64,000 bases of DNA from Chromobotia macracanthus (taxonomy: Eukaryota > Chordata > Actinopteri > Cypriniformes > Botiidae). A program made the translations under genes and the position numbers. The notes under the pieces were generated by a model that did not search any database, was not told where the DNA came from, and worked only from the letters and a program-made list of their open reading frames with translations. Shown piece after piece: positions 13,001-26,170 of this stretch. Every line of letters begins with the position of its first letter. Within the stretch, counting starts at the first letter, position 1. The stretch spans positions 15,221,501 through 15,285,500 of the forward strand of contig JAZGTH010000002.1 of NCBI GenBank assembly GCA_036877525.1, read 5' to 3'.

Positions 13001-16000
13001 GACAACATCCCAAGGGCCAGAGCTGGCCACTGTTCTGTGGCCATTAACAACAGGCTGTATGTCTGGAGCGGCAGGGATGGATACCGCAAAGCCTGGAACA
13101 ACCAAGTATGCTGCAAGGATCTGTGGTACCTGGAGACAGGTGAGCTCACCTGTAGAACATGCTTCATTACGTACTCATAGTATCTTAGCTGAGGTTTAAA
13201 AACATTGTCTTTTTTTCATCAGATCGTCCTCAACCTCCATCACGTGTGCAGCTGGTTCGTGCCAACACCAACTCTTTGGAGGTCAGCTGGGGGGCTGTGC
13301 CCACCGCAGACACTTACCTGCTACAGCTGCAGAAATATGACATACCTGCAGCGACAGCTGCCACATCTCCCACTGTCACCCCCTCCGTACCCACCAACTC
13401 GCCCAAGAGCCCTGTGCCTGCTGCTGCGGCGCCTGCAGCTCAAAGCATGCCCCTGTCTGGAGTCACGCTGGTGCCTCAAGTTCCCTCACCCACCACCTCC
13501 ATGCCAGGCAGCCCACTGGCAGCCTCTCCTCGTGGACCAGGTACGGCCACACTCTCCTGTGCTGATAATCTTCCATAATATAATGTTTCAGTTGAAATAT
13601 TGTACTGTTAGCTAACCAATAAATGAAATTTATTTTTACTAAACATGTTGTTTTAAACATGTTACTTTCTCATGTAAAACACAAAATGCAATGCTAGGCA
13701 GGCTATCTTTGGAAGGCTATTGGGGAAAACCCATGAAAGTAGTTCATATGCCCCACTGTTGTGTAACTTATTTTTGTAATGTTTTACACCATTGTACATG
13801 CTTAGTAAATGAAATATAATTTGTAATCATGGTGGTCCAATGCTGTTATCATTCACAGCTATTCTTAAAGTGGCAGCACCTCATTCAACAGCTGGTGCTT
13901 CAGTTGTCACTGTACGCCAGGCAACCCCGGGAGGCAAATCCCCAGTCACAGTTACATCACTTCCTGCAGGAGTCCGCATGGTCGTTCCTGCACAGAGCAC
14001 CCAGGGGACTGTATGTATTAATGTTGCTCTTAAATTGTATTTAATGTCCAGCTTTATGATTTTGTTCTTCAATGCACTTTGGCACTGTTTTGGTCTCTAG
14101 CCAATTGGCAGCAGCCCTCAGATGAGTGGCATGGCTGCTCTGGCTGCAGCTGCAGCCGCCACACAGAAGATCCCGCCATCCTCCACAACTGTGCTGAATG
14201 TTCCGGCAGGGGCCACTATCATGAAAACCGTTGCCGTTTCTCCAGGATCCACAACTTTACCAGCTACCGTCAAAGTAGCTTCACCTGTTATGGTTAGTGG
14301 GTTAATTAATGAACTGGAGTGTTTGGTGTTCTGCACATTAACACTCTAGGTAGAAACGTCAGCCTTAAAAAAACAAACAGGGCTGAACAAAAAATGAGTG
14401 TTGCAATGGTACTAACAGTGACTTTAGTTTCCATCTGTAGGTCAGTCAGCTTCCTTTTTTGGCTGCATTTGGTAACCCCACATGGCTTTCTGGCTTTTTG
14501 TGACTGAGTCTTGGTTCCATCTTTCTGTTTAGGTTACTAACCCTGCCACCCGAATGCTGAAAACAGCCGCAGCCCAGGTGGGCACATCAGCCATCTCAAC
14601 TCCCAACACCCCGACTCGCCCCATCATCACTGTACACAAATCGGGCACAGTGACAGTAGCCCAACAGGCACAGGTTGTCACCACCATGGTGGGTGGAGTC
14701 ACCAAGACTATTACCCTGGTTAAGAGTCCCATCACTATGGGTAGCAGCGGCACTCTGGTAAGAACAACAATCCAGGTCGTACACAGCAAAGTGACTTCAG
14801 ATAGTCTATAATGCTTAATAATCCCACAAAAAAACCTTTACTGTTTTCAGATCTCCAGTCTTGGGAAGGTAATGTCTGTCGTCCAAACCAAACCAGTTCA
14901 AACCTCTGCTGTGACTGGGCAGGCTGGAAGCAGTCCTGTCACTCTGATTCAGGTCAGCTGTGTAGCCTGTTAAGAATTTCAGGAATATACATTTGAATGT
15001 CTCTTTCCAGACCTTTAATGAGCTTCTGTCTCCATCTTTCTCTTAGACAAAGACTCCTCTACCTGCTGGTACCATCCTGAAGCTTGTTACATCTGCGGAT
15101 GGAAAGCCCACCACCATCATCACGACAACCCAGGCAGGAGGGACTGGCACCAAGCCCACTATCCTGGGTATCAGCAGTGTCTCTCCAACCACCACCACCA
15201 AACCAGGCACAACCATCATTAAAACCATTCCCATGTCTGCCATTCAGCAAGGGGCCACAGGTGTGTGTCTGCTCATCTCATCAGCATGTGTACAACAACA
15301 TTTTAAAAAGATTTTAATTTAGTTGCTTAATCTCAGACATAGTTATATATTTACTTATTTCCTTAGATCATCAATTTCCATTTCTCGTTGTTAGGTGTGA
15401 CTAGCAGTGCTGGCCTGAAATCCCCCATCACAATTATCACCACAAAGGTGGTCACACCTGGCACAGGCACACCAGGCAAAATCATAACGGCTGTGCCGAA
15501 GCTGACTGCTGGTGCGGGACAACAAGGGGTCACACAGGTGAGACCATGACCTCTGAACATGTTACAGTCAAAGAGATGAGTGTTGCTTTAAGCAATCATC
15601 CACACTTGTGAACGCAAAAGTCTAAAAGAATCGGAAACTTAAATCACACAGATAATGTTGTTTGTTATCCTCTCAGCCAAACTTCTGTTTTTCAGTGTAT
15701 TTGATGAATTAAGTTCATATTATGGGTGGCCACTTAAAATATTTGCACTCAGGTGCTGTTGAAGGGTGGTCCAGGTCAGCCAGGCACCATCCTGCGCACA
15801 CTTCCCATGGGTGGAGTAAGACTGGTGTCACCAGGCACTGTGTCAGCTGGAAAACCAACTGTTACTACACTGGTGGTCAAGGGCACCACAGGTACAAATA
15901 ATATCAGACTGACTGTAATCAGTATATAAGAGAGGCTCCTTTTCTCCCTCTCGTTTCATTCAGCTGACAGAAATCATTTGTTCAATATCATTGCCTCATT

Positions 16001-19000
16001 ATTTATGTCTTGTCTGAATTCAGGTGTCACAACTCTGGGCACAGTGACAGGCACTGTATCCACCAGTGTGGTTGGAAGCAGTGTTGTTGGCACCAACGCC
16101 AGCCTGGTAACTCCTGTCACCACTCTCGGCACCATCGCTACATTGTCCAACCAAGTTATCAATCCTGCGGCCATTACTGTGTCTGCTCAGACCAGCCTCG
16201 CCACTGCCACAATACAAGTGATTTGACTATATACTATAAATTTAGCTGTACAGTGTACATTAAAATCTCTGCCGTGTGTATACTTAAACTAACTTTATCA
16301 TCTATCCAACCCTCAACTTTCAACTGTTTAACCTTATTACGCTAACTTGATGATTTGCTAACGATTAAATACAAACAAACACCTATACTGTTCACTCCTA
16401 GCCTTAATACTATCCCTACTTGTAAACAAAGCCTTACAAACCATGCTTATTGTTGGCTCTTAAAGGTGCAGTAAGCAATTTCTGAAACACGCTGTTGATA
16501 TTTGAAACTGACACCCAAAAAACACCCCTCTTTTGTTTTTCCTTGCTCCTCCGTTAAGATAACTAACATGCAGTGCAACACAGGCAGTGACTAACAACTG
16601 GTGCACATGCCCCTATTGTTGATTGACTAGAGTGCTGTGGAGAGTGCTATAAAGAGTGCTCTGGTGATCAGGCTGATCTGGGTTTTTTTTTCACATTTCT
16701 CTCACACACAGAAAACGTCTAGCAAATGTTCACAAGATTGTTTATTTGGGTGTTGTTTTTTAATTTTCCAGCATCGTAAATCAGCGTTTCTCACTTATGG
16801 CATCTTTAAGGCATAATGTTCAGTGCTCCCTCATTTGTAAGTTGTTTTGGAGAAAGCATCTGCTAAATGAGTAAATGTATTTTTTTTTGTCTCAGTCTGC
16901 TGCACAGCCTGCTAAAGTCACTCTGATCACCACACCTAGTGGTGCTGAGGCCCAGCCTGCACAGGACCTTCCTGTTTCCATCATGGCTTCTCCCACCTCT
17001 GAGCAGTCCTCCACCACTGGTGCTGAGACTGGGGATGCTGCTGGAGACAGTGCTGGGACCGTTACACTGGTGTGCTCCAACCCACCATGCGAGACCCATG
17101 AGACCGGAACAACGAACACAGCTACAACTGCTTCTGCGAAAATGGGCACAGAGCAGACCTGTTCCAACCCCCCATGTGAAACGCATGTAACTGGCACCAC
17201 CAACACAGCCACAACTGCCTCTGCTAATATGGGTGGAGTTCAGCAGGTATGCACCAACCCGCCCTCAGAGACCCATGATACGGGCACCACCAACACAGCC
17301 ACCACTGCCAGCTGCAATATGGGCTCTAAAGAGATGGGCACCGTGAACAGCAAGACAGGGTCTTCATCTCCAGGTGCATCCTCGGCCTCTGGTTCGGAAC
17401 CAGCCACGCCTGCCGCAGAGAGTAGTTCTGCAGCTGGCTCCATGCAACCTGAGAATCTCCGCACGGGTACCACCAACACCTCCACTACTGCCCGGTCCAA
17501 TATGGGATCTGATCAGACAGGAACAGTGCAGAGCTCCAACAAGAGCCAAGCTGCAATCTCTTCCACACTGTTGCCGCTCTGTTCCAGCCCTTCCTCTGAG
17601 ACACCGGAGTCCAGCACCACAAACACAGATGCATTGTCTGGTGTCCAACAGGTCTGCTCGAATCCACCTTGTGAGACGCATGAAACGGGGACAACCAGTA
17701 CTGCTACACAGTCGACTTCTGCTATGGGCAGCGGGCAAACCAATGTTGTTCAGAGGGTGTGCTCCAATCCTCCCTGTGAAACTCACGAGACGGGCACTAC
17801 CAACACACCAACCCAATCATCATCTGCTATTGGCGCTGACCAGAATGTCACAGTTCAAAGGGTGTGCTCCAACCCGCCCTGTGAAACCCATGAAACAGGC
17901 ACTACAAATACAGCTACCACGGCTACTAGCAGCTTAGAAACAGGAGATGGAACAGGTATGTATCATGACACATTGGCTTTCTTAAAACATTGTTTAAGCT
18001 TCCTTGTAAGGTTTATTTTTAAATCATGTTTAAAAGAGTGCTTTTTGTATTATACGTTTACATTTTGTTGCTTAGTTTTACTTTAAATCTGTATTGTAGC
18101 TCCAGTGTGAACATGCAAAATGTCTGTATTGGAGCATCCCTAGTAAACAGGGCCATATGTGTTTGTTCTATAGCTCAGCAGGGTGATGAGGGACAGGTTG
18201 ATAGTGGAACCAGCTCAGAACCCACCTCCTCTACAGAACCAGCCAATCCAGCAACACAAGGCAGAGCGATCACCACAGTGACACAGGCCACGCCCACTCC
18301 AGGACCATCAGTACCTGTATGAACCTGTCATTGACTTTATCACTATACATACATTATTAGATGGTCCCTTGAGATCTGATTGGGTGAATTCATAATTTCT
18401 ATAATTTCACCTTTTTAAATAAAGGTTATTATTACAAGGTGGTCAAAGATATTTTTTGCTCCCTGTCCTCCATTTCTGATTGTTTTTCTTGCTGTCTCTG
18501 CAGGAGATCTCATCCATGGCTGGTTCTGCAGTAGTGGCTGAGGTTCCAGGAGAAGCAGAAGCTATGGAGCAGAGCGGTGAAGAGGCAGGAGCAGCTGGAG
18601 AAGAGGCCATGCAGACAGAGGGCCAGGGAGAGCTGGGTGAAGAGGGAGCCGTTAGGGTGGTTGCCATCGATGAAGGTGCAGCAGGGGAAGAGGGCACCGT
18701 GCTACAGGTTCATGTTGCCATGGAAGCACAGCCAGGTCAAGGAGATCAGGCTGAGGTAGGGAACATACTCTGCATATGAGTGACATTTGCCTTTCATGTT
18801 CAGTTAAATTGACCTAGTAATTTTCCTGTTGTCACTACAGCAGATGGAGGCTGGTGTAGAGGGTGCAGAAGCCATGAGTCTTGCTCCTCAGGACTCAGAA
18901 GCCCTGTCTCTGCCCCAGGAGCTGATGTCTGCAGAGGGTCAGCAGACCACCCTTATGGTGACTGGACTGACCCCAGAGGAGTTGGCTGTGACTGCAGCGG

Positions 19001-21373
19001 CTGAGGCTGCTGCACAGGCAGCCGCTACAGAAGAGGCCCAGGCACTCGCCATCCAGGCTGTGCTGCAGGCAGCTCAACAGGCTGTGCTCAGTAAGTGTGT
19101 GTGTGTGACAGACTGTGCTTAGTAAGTGTCTGACAACTGACACCCAGTGATGTACTTCCTGTTGGTGTTGTGATGTGCAGGTGGGGGCAGTGCAGCCTCT
19201 GTTGGGCAGCAGTCCACCACCATCCCTATAGTTCTGACGCAGCAGGAACTGGCTGCTCTAGTTCAGCAGCAGCAGCAGCTGCAAGAGGCGCAGGCAGCCG
19301 CAGCCCAACAGTTGAGTATGGAAGCAGCTGCAGCTGCGCTGCCCACCGAGGGCCTGGCACCAGCAGACAGCCTCAACGACCCCGCCTCCGAGAGCAATGG
19401 CCATGAGATGGCAACCGCTGTCACGGCAACAGTGGCCCGTCTCCTGCCGCGCACTGCTGCTGAAAGTAACAACTTCACTGTCTTTTGCCTAATTATATTT
19501 TGTTACCCGTTCGAATATACATTCCCTGAAATTTCACCAAAATTTTGATTAATTCACTTGAATGCAAAAGAACTTTTTCAGAATCAATGAAAATTAAATG
19601 CTTTCTGATGTTTTGTTGAACTTTTATGTTTTTGAAAAGTAAAATCAGTTTTTTTACTGCAGCTCTGGCCCCATCAAGTACCTTTGCACCATCTCAGTCG
19701 ATAATGGTCACCAGCCCTGCTAAGATGCAAGCGGCCACAGCTCTAGCTGAGGTGGCCAATGGGATTGAGTCTGCAGCTGGGGTGAGTTCACCTGCAGATC
19801 TTCATGATGAATGCTTGAGATGAGTGTCGCTTGCAGATGTTTCATCACATTGATCTGCCTTTATTTCAGAAGCAGGAAGCTCCTCCAGCTGTGGTGAAGC
19901 CACCAGTGAAGAAAGAGAACCAGTGGTTTGATGTTGGAATCATCAAGGTGACAAACATGGTGGTCACTCACTATTTTGTGCCGGCAGATGACTCGCCTGT
20001 TACTGAAGTAAGAAACAGTCAGATGACCAAATGACATTAATGTTAGTGTGGATGTTTAGTGAGAAACCAGTTGTTTTACTGGCCCTTTTGTAGGAAAGAT
20101 TGAAGTTCTGTTATTGGCTGTGATTTGTTTCAGGATGATTCTGGTGCCGTGCCGGACTACAGTCGAATGAAAAAGGTCGAGCTGTCGCCTGGCACTGCAT
20201 ACAAGTTCCGTGTGGCCGGTATCAATGCGTGTGGCCGTGGAACATTCTCTGAGGTCTCTGCATTTAAAACCTGCTTACCTGGTTTCCCAGGAGCACCATG
20301 TGCCATTAAAATCAGCAAGGTCAGTCACTGCCAACATGCTTACAGAAGTAACTTGAAATGAGCAGCTTTGTTCGATGTGTTGATGTGTTTGTCTACTGAA
20401 ACAGGAAGATAGGGTGGGACATACTGAGAGACTCCTCCCCTTTTAAAATGGCCAATAATGTTAGTTAAAGTTGGGAGCAGGATGCTTCAGATTCTAGAGA
20501 AAATTGGTAATCAATGATCTGTATTGGTGGATGTTTATATCTTCTAATTGTGAATTTTATTGAAGTTTTGGAGCCCACTAGTTTAAAGATATGATTATGC
20601 TAGTGCTAAGGATACTAAAAAGAAAAAAAAATGCAGTTTATTTTGTCTTTTTTTACCACTATTTTGGTGCCTAATATATCTTGTCCCAAATCTTTGTGGG
20701 CAGAGTCCTGACGGTGCCCATCTGACCTGGGAGCCTCCGTCAGTCACATCAGGGAAGATCATCGAGTACTCTGTGTATCTGGCCATCCAAAGCTCTCAGA
20801 CGGTGGAGGCCAAACCATCCGCTCCAGCTCAGCTGGCCTTCATGCGGGTTTATTGTGGACCCAGTCCATCCTGCCTGGTGCAGTCCTCCAGTTTGTCCAA
20901 TGCCCACATTGACTACACCACCAAACCCGCCATCATCTTCCGCATTGCCGCCCGGAATGAGAAGGGCTACGGACCCGCCACACAAGTCCGGTGGTTGCAA
21001 GGTGAGTGACTCTTTGTGTTGTTGTACTACTGAAGGATGAGAAATGGAATGTGTTAACATGTTTTAAGGCTTAATGAAAATGATCAGTTTATGCTTGCTG
21101 AGGCCAGATCACCATGTCTTGCCATTGACTTCCAACAGCACTGTTGTTGTTGTTAAAGAAAAAAGGTTTTAAATAGTTTTGGTGTGATTTGCAGAAACCA
21201 GTAAAGACGGTTCAGCAGCCAAACCAGCAGCAAAGAGGCTGGTGTCGTCACCTGACATGTGAGTTTCAGTTTTATTAGCACAGCTTGTCCAGTCTTCATC
21301 CTCAAAGTTTCTTAAACTCTGATCTTTCTGTAGGAAAGGAGCTGGTCCAAAGAGAGCCCGATCTGACCAGTGA
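10025..21373 (+). CDS. hcfc1: host cell factor C1
   Basis: Nuclear chromatin scaffold that links transcription factors to histone modifiers and controls the cell cycle. It matures by OGT cleavage. Coding exons: 10025-10214, 11000-11148, 11504-11664, 11768-11975, 12085-12169, 12343-12449, 12960-13139, 13223-13540, 13859-14010, 14101-14292, 14533-14757, 14851-14952, 15047-15260, 15395-15537, 15753-15891, 16024-16217, 16896-17955, 18174-18316, 18504-18755, 18841-19090, 19181-19465, 19663-19781, 19870-20007, 20134-20319, 20704-21001, 21195-21258, 21334-21373. The order is Kelch propeller (about residues 20-360), Thr/Val/Pro-rich middle, HCF repeats, acidic and Ala/Gln-rich region, paired Fn3 repeats, and a terminal NLS (PKRARSDQ). 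The exons total 5594 nt. One missing base near 11820 would restore 1864 aa (human 2035). The start Met matches the family N-terminus. Whether this is the a or b teleost copy is not resolved. Confidence 0.94.
16460..16809. mobile_element. non-autonomous TIR element (MITE-like)
   Basis: The element begins TTAAAGGTGCAGTAAG and ends with an imperfect inverted copy (about 16770-16809, ...CTTATGGCATCTTTAAGG). The inverted termini run for about 35 bp, including the AAACGCTG core. The roughly 350-bp size, lack of coding capacity and 'TAAAGGTGCAGTAAGC' terminus match a family I recall as abundant in cyprinid and other fish genomes. It lies in hcfc1 intron 16 and does not touch a splice site. Confidence 0.6.
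16818..16880 (+). mobile_element. SINE 3'-tail relic
   Basis: The stretch GTTTTGGAGAAAGCATCTGC followed by TAAATGAGTAAATGTA matches the conserved 3' tail of fish tRNA-derived SINEs, whose usual form is TTGGATAAAAGCGTCTGC then TAAATG(A)ATAAATGTA. It ends 15 bp before hcfc1 exon 17, so the SINE tail supplies part of the region just before that 3' splice site. Confidence 0.6.
17070..17940 (+). repeat. HCF proteolytic repeats (within hcfc1 exon 17)
   Basis: About eight units of 26 to 35 codons with core NPPCETHETGTTNTATTA. This core is the HCF-1 repeat that OGT glycosylates and cleaves at the glutamate of PPCE-THET. Five units keep PPCETH (starting near 17070, 17159, 17654, 17758 and 17862). One is PPSETH (near 17249). 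Two are degenerate: one lacks the Cys-Glu core (near 17440) and one reads SSPSSETPES (near 17580). The degenerate pair sits in the middle, so the array forms a 5' triplet and a 3' triplet. Confidence 0.9.
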
Positions 21374-23065
21374 GAGCTCACATGACCCTTGACTCCGCCC
21401 CCCTCTGAGCTGAACCGTGACTGAACTCTACTTCCTGCTGAATGACCTTCTAGCTTCCACTCTCACCCCATTCTATCCTCCACGACAGGAAACGGGAGCC
21501 AAAAATAGGGAAAATGTTCAAACAGAAAAGGATAATTCATTTGTGAAAGCTGAACTCCCATCAGCGGACATTTTGGTGGCATGGACGCCGACTGTATTTT
21601 TTTTTTAAACGAATCGTAAATATTCCTTAAAGTTAAAGCACATTTGCTTTTTCTGACCTTCCTTTGAAGAGATTCCAGTGCAGAGTTCAGTCTAGTTTAA
21701 CTGTTATCAGATATTCATTCTTTATCCTCCCTTGATATTCATTTAGTTTTAAGTTTAGTTCAATACAAGCAATAGATAACAAAAATAACAATTGCTCTTG
21801 TCACTTGTTGATGTTTTCATGATTTGAACAAGTCTGCCTATTTCAACCGTGTGTTAAAAGACGGAAAAGGAGGGTGCGCGGACATCGAAACTTTACTGGG
21901 AAATTTGGCGAAATAAGATTCCAATGGAAACGAAGAGCACTTGAGAGGAAAAGACTGTTGATTTGAAGAATCTGTAATGATTCATCCTCTAACTTCAGTG
22001 ACCCGTCTGACTTCACTATGTGTTCATACATTTGCTGTGAGGGACAGAGTTGAGGACTGTAATGCTGAAGATAAAATGACTTCAGTCCATGTAGATGAAA
22101 ATCAAACTACTTTTGCATTACGTTGTATAAAGAGCAAAAATCCCAAAAATCGTAAATGGTGATACAGGAGTTCTTCATGTGTGCTTTATTTTTGTATTTT
22201 TTTTAAAGAAAGGTCTGTCTTGTGTATGTGTGCTTCAGTGCGCAGTTTGAAACCTCCTGAACATGATACCTGCTCATTCCTGGACTTCTCGACTGTGGAT
22301 TCATAGTGTCTGCAGTGTGAGAGCCACATACTCCACTCATGAATGATTTCACCATTATTTTGGGATTTATAGTGTAAAATGTATTTGTTCTGAAAAATTA
22401 CCACAACAAGCTTGATAAGAAGTCATGCCTTTCTTTTTCCTCTGCATTTTATTCTCTGGCATTTATAGGAGCCTACAGCAGAACAAAATGTTTTATTTTA
22501 ATCTTCCTGTCATTCTTTCACTAGTCTATAGTTTCTGTAAAGTTAAGTTCTTCATCTGACATTTACTTGTTTTTGTGCGATGAAGAAGTGGTTTGAATGG
22601 TTTTCAGTTTCTGCGCACTGTTCTGGAGATGATTTAGGATTGTAGGTCTGTGTAAATGTGTGATGGAATTTTAGGGCAGGCTTTGACAGCTATGTTATTT
22701 TCTGAATGAAAATGAGAAACAATTAGCTTCTCCAGGTTTGGGAACATGTAAAAGATGGATTGTTGGTTTAGCCCGAGTTTGAACTCGGTTGTGAATTAGT
22801 TCTTTCACGTAGCAAGAAGTAAAAAACTCTTTGCCTTTTTTATATAATTATCTGTAACAATGTTTTTACATGTTGGCATCTCTGATTGCTTTTGTGTCTT
22901 GACATAAAGTAACAGAATTCTGTGGGTGTTGATTTGTGTCTTGTTGCCTGCTGTTTACTTTGTTTGCTTCATTGTTTTGTTGTTTGTGTTGCTAATTGTG
23001 TCTTATGGTCTTGTCCCTGAGCAATGTTATGTACAAGAAATATAGATGACCAGCAAGAGATTAAA
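21374..23065 (+). terminator. hcfc1 3' UTR and likely poly(A) signal
   Basis: The 1.7 kb after the hcfc1 stop has no splice-supported coding sequence and is T-rich with several ATTTA elements. The best poly(A) candidate is ATTAAA at 23060-23065. This would give a long 3' UTR, plausible for the gene but unproven. Confidence 0.4.
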
Positions 23066-23605
23066 GATTATTTGTATCAGGAGAAAGAAATGCCTTTGCG
23101 ATTTCAACATCCTCTAATACAGTAAATGAACAGAACGATATTTATATAAACTGCCTTATTTAACCAGAAATGAAAGCTGGATTAGATTTACAGTGTTCAC
23201 ATACAGAATCTTGTATCTCTGCTTTAATGTTTTTGATCATTTTATAAAGATAATTTAACTATCATGGACATGTGAGTGGTGTTATACATGCAGATGTGCT
23301 ATGTTAATAGTTTTTATATGATACTCCGATATGAAATGATGCTTTGCTTTAGATCTGTGTTTCTTAACCAGGGGTCCAGGCCCATAAGGGACCTCAACAA
23401 ACTTCCCAAAGGGCCTTAAAACAACTCGCAATTAAGATGTTTCTTAGTGTTTGTTTTAAGATATACATCCTCATTGTTATGCCAAGCTTTAGAATATTTT
23501 ATTCAGAGAGGATGCAAATGACTTAGAAACATAAACAGTGTGCATGTAGAGTTTATCACATGATCTCTGTAGGTGGTGACACTGAAGGAGTGTCTTCCCT
23601 CACTG

Positions 23606-26170
23606 CACTGACTTTGTGCTGCTGTTTGAGTTGCCAGATCTATCAGAGATCATTAGGGATTCGCAGCATCCTCTTACTGCCTCTCAGGTCAAAGTTTATG
23701 TGATGTTGCAGAAGGGTTTGGTGTTCTGTCACGACAATCCCATCATGCACAGGGTGAGACTGCTGCAGTAAGACCTGACCAAACTCAGACTGTCTCTCAC
23801 ATGGATTGCTTGCGTCTGTTTTTGTGCAGGATCTGAAGCCTGCAAACCTAATCAGCTCGACAGGTCACGTTAAGATCGCTGACTTTGGCCTGGTGAGGCT
23901 TTTCTCCAGTGAAGGAGATCACCTGTATAGGTGACAGTTTGCGTCTGTCAAACAGTCATTGACCTGCACTGTGAAGATGATGTGGTTAAAGGTTTTTGCT
24001 GTGTCATGTTTCAGATGGTACAGAGAGCCAGAACTGCTTTATATGGTGCCTCAAAATATGCAGTTGATCTCTGGTAATATTAATATCACTATATGCAGTT
24101 TAATTAAGAGAAATCAAATAACCCTATTTGGAAAATACAGTGTGAATTTGTTGTCAGAGCAAGAATTTGGATCTCCATGTATAGAAGTTACATTGAGCTC
24201 TGTTTACTTGCTGCAAGTGTCCACCAGATGGCTGTAGTGTATGTTTTACGGTCAGCTAGTTGTCTCTCTTCTTCTACATCTACATTTAATGATGTTCTAG
24301 GTGGTGGTCTGCGTTTCTGGAGCGTGTTTTCCTGGAGCGATTGACTTTGTGAGCAGCTGTGCTCTTCCAGCTGAACACAGATTAACCTTATCAGCTCATA
24401 GCTGCTGGTGGGTGACAGTAAACAAACAAGCTCACACTAGTGTTGTGACAACACTATATAAAACATGGACTTTATTTATTGACAAATTCAGGTTAGAGAT
24501 GTCAAGTTGAAGAACACATTTTCAGCGAACATTTAAGATACAGGCTATCATTTCTGCAAAACTTCCCTCATGTGTGAACTCTGAGTGTGGGGTGTCTGTT
24601 TGTCCATCCAAAGACAGACAGAACAGTGTTTGTCTGCAGTTCTGTTTGACTCCAGTGGCACAGAAATGAAACCCTTCACCTTTAATTCACCTTATTCTCA
24701 TCAACTCTATAATTAACCCTCAAATGATCGTTACATTGTACATGAACATGTAAACAACAGCCCTAATTTCTAGTAACAGAGCTGTAAAGATTTTTATCAC
24801 TGTTTTGACAGACATGTTTTTTTATCATTTTAGACACTAATATATTCATAGAAATACAAGTAGTGTATTTAAATGAACAGAAAATAATGCAGTTAGTCAA
24901 AAATGTGAGCTTTGTAATCACAAACAGTAAGGAAATGGAAATCTGTCTGTCTGCATGTTTCTGTTCTTGGTTTATTGAGCTGAGTGACAGACAGCTTCTC
25001 TTGATTCATCTCTCAAATTTCCCTTGAAACCGAATGAACAGAAAAGAGGAAAACGGTCAGCTTTGATTAACAAATGACTTTTACAGCCGCACTCAGGCTA
25101 GACATCTTTACAATCATTACAGCGTTTGTCTCTATTTGCATGCAATTCTACTGCATTATCAGCTCAACTGTCCTTGTGTGTTATACATTAAGTTGCACTT
25201 TACATTTTTTAGTGGCTGTGCTTTGTTGTTTCTCTAACGGTTTTATCAGGGTTTTCTTTGTGTTGGACAAAATTCTCCAGTTTCTAGTATCCTAAATCCT
25301 TTTTCCTTTGTTTCAGTGTAAAAACATGAAGTGGAGTTGGTTCAGACAGTAATCAGATTTGTCTGCTCACAGAGGATTCATCTGATGAGACTCATGTTTT
25401 AGGAGCTCATTAATTGACAGACTATTAAGGGATCATTTGCATTTTCAAATTCCATTTGTTGCACCAAAGGATGTTTTATATGAGCTGCAAAAATGAAAAA
25501 ATATTCTTAAAAATTGATTTAAAAAAAAACGGTGACCAGCTACAGTACACAAAATACACATTTTCCTGTATATATTCTGAATGTTGCTGCAAAGAAAACT
25601 CACACATTTTGTACATATTTGTTCACATTTTTCATATTATTACATATTATTCCACTGGAAAACATATATTATCTGTAATGTCCACCTACCCATCTGACTC
25701 CAGTTATCTGCTCCACACTGAGGAGAGCTCCACGTTCCCAGAGAATGATCACAACAGTCTGCCTGTGTTCAGCAGCTCCATCCACAGTCATGGCCCTGGA
25801 GCTTTTCAGCACAGCCCAGGTCAGTGCCGCACACACACTGCACAGCTAACTGCCAGCAACATGCACCATGGTGGTGTCGTGGGACTGAATAATTATCATA
25901 AGTGATAATATTAACACAGCTTTCATGGTTCTATGTCCAGAATACAGTGAAAATAATAATTTCTAGTAATTCTAGTGGTTTGTTTTGTGTAATTGTGTAA
26001 TTTGTTCACTTGACAGTTTCATGGGTTTGAGGAAATTTCTGATGATCCTGTACTTCTCTCTCTCCATCAGTATATCCCCTTTACTCTTCTCAGTTCCTCG
26101 ACAACCTGTCCTGTCTGGAAGGATCAAACTCTCTAGCCAGCCTCTTCCCATCATCTCCATCCTCCTGGCT
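23606..26170 (+). pseudogene. cdk20: decayed cyclin-dependent kinase 20 copy
   Basis: Three consecutive exon-like blocks match CDK20/CCRK: 23606-23753 (DFVLLFELPDLSEIIR... then CHDNPIMHR), 23830-23930 (DLKPANL, KIADFGL), and 24015-24073 (RWYREPELLY). Further downstream, DNA-level similarity to later CDK20 exons appears near 24325-24370 (FPG-ENDIEQLC region), 25790-25820 (QALDLL region) and 26067-26110 (HQY-F region), each with indels. In-frame losses include two residues before DLSE, one leucine in PANLL, and the activation-loop THQVAT between LY and RWYR. No start, glycine loop or continuous downstream frame is visible. Splice sites of the first blocks survive, so this looks like a decaying duplicate rather than a retrocopy. 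The first three blocks are secure; the later ones are tentative. Confidence 0.7.

Noticed and set aside
17364..17816. Long antisense ORFs across hcfc1 exon 17
   Set aside because: Shadows of the repetitive, GC-rich coding exon; the sense frame matches HCF-1 throughout.
25456..25905. 149-codon plus-strand ORF
   Set aside because: Only its last part has weak DNA-level similarity to a CDK20 exon, in a different frame; most of it is AT-rich intron-like sequence.
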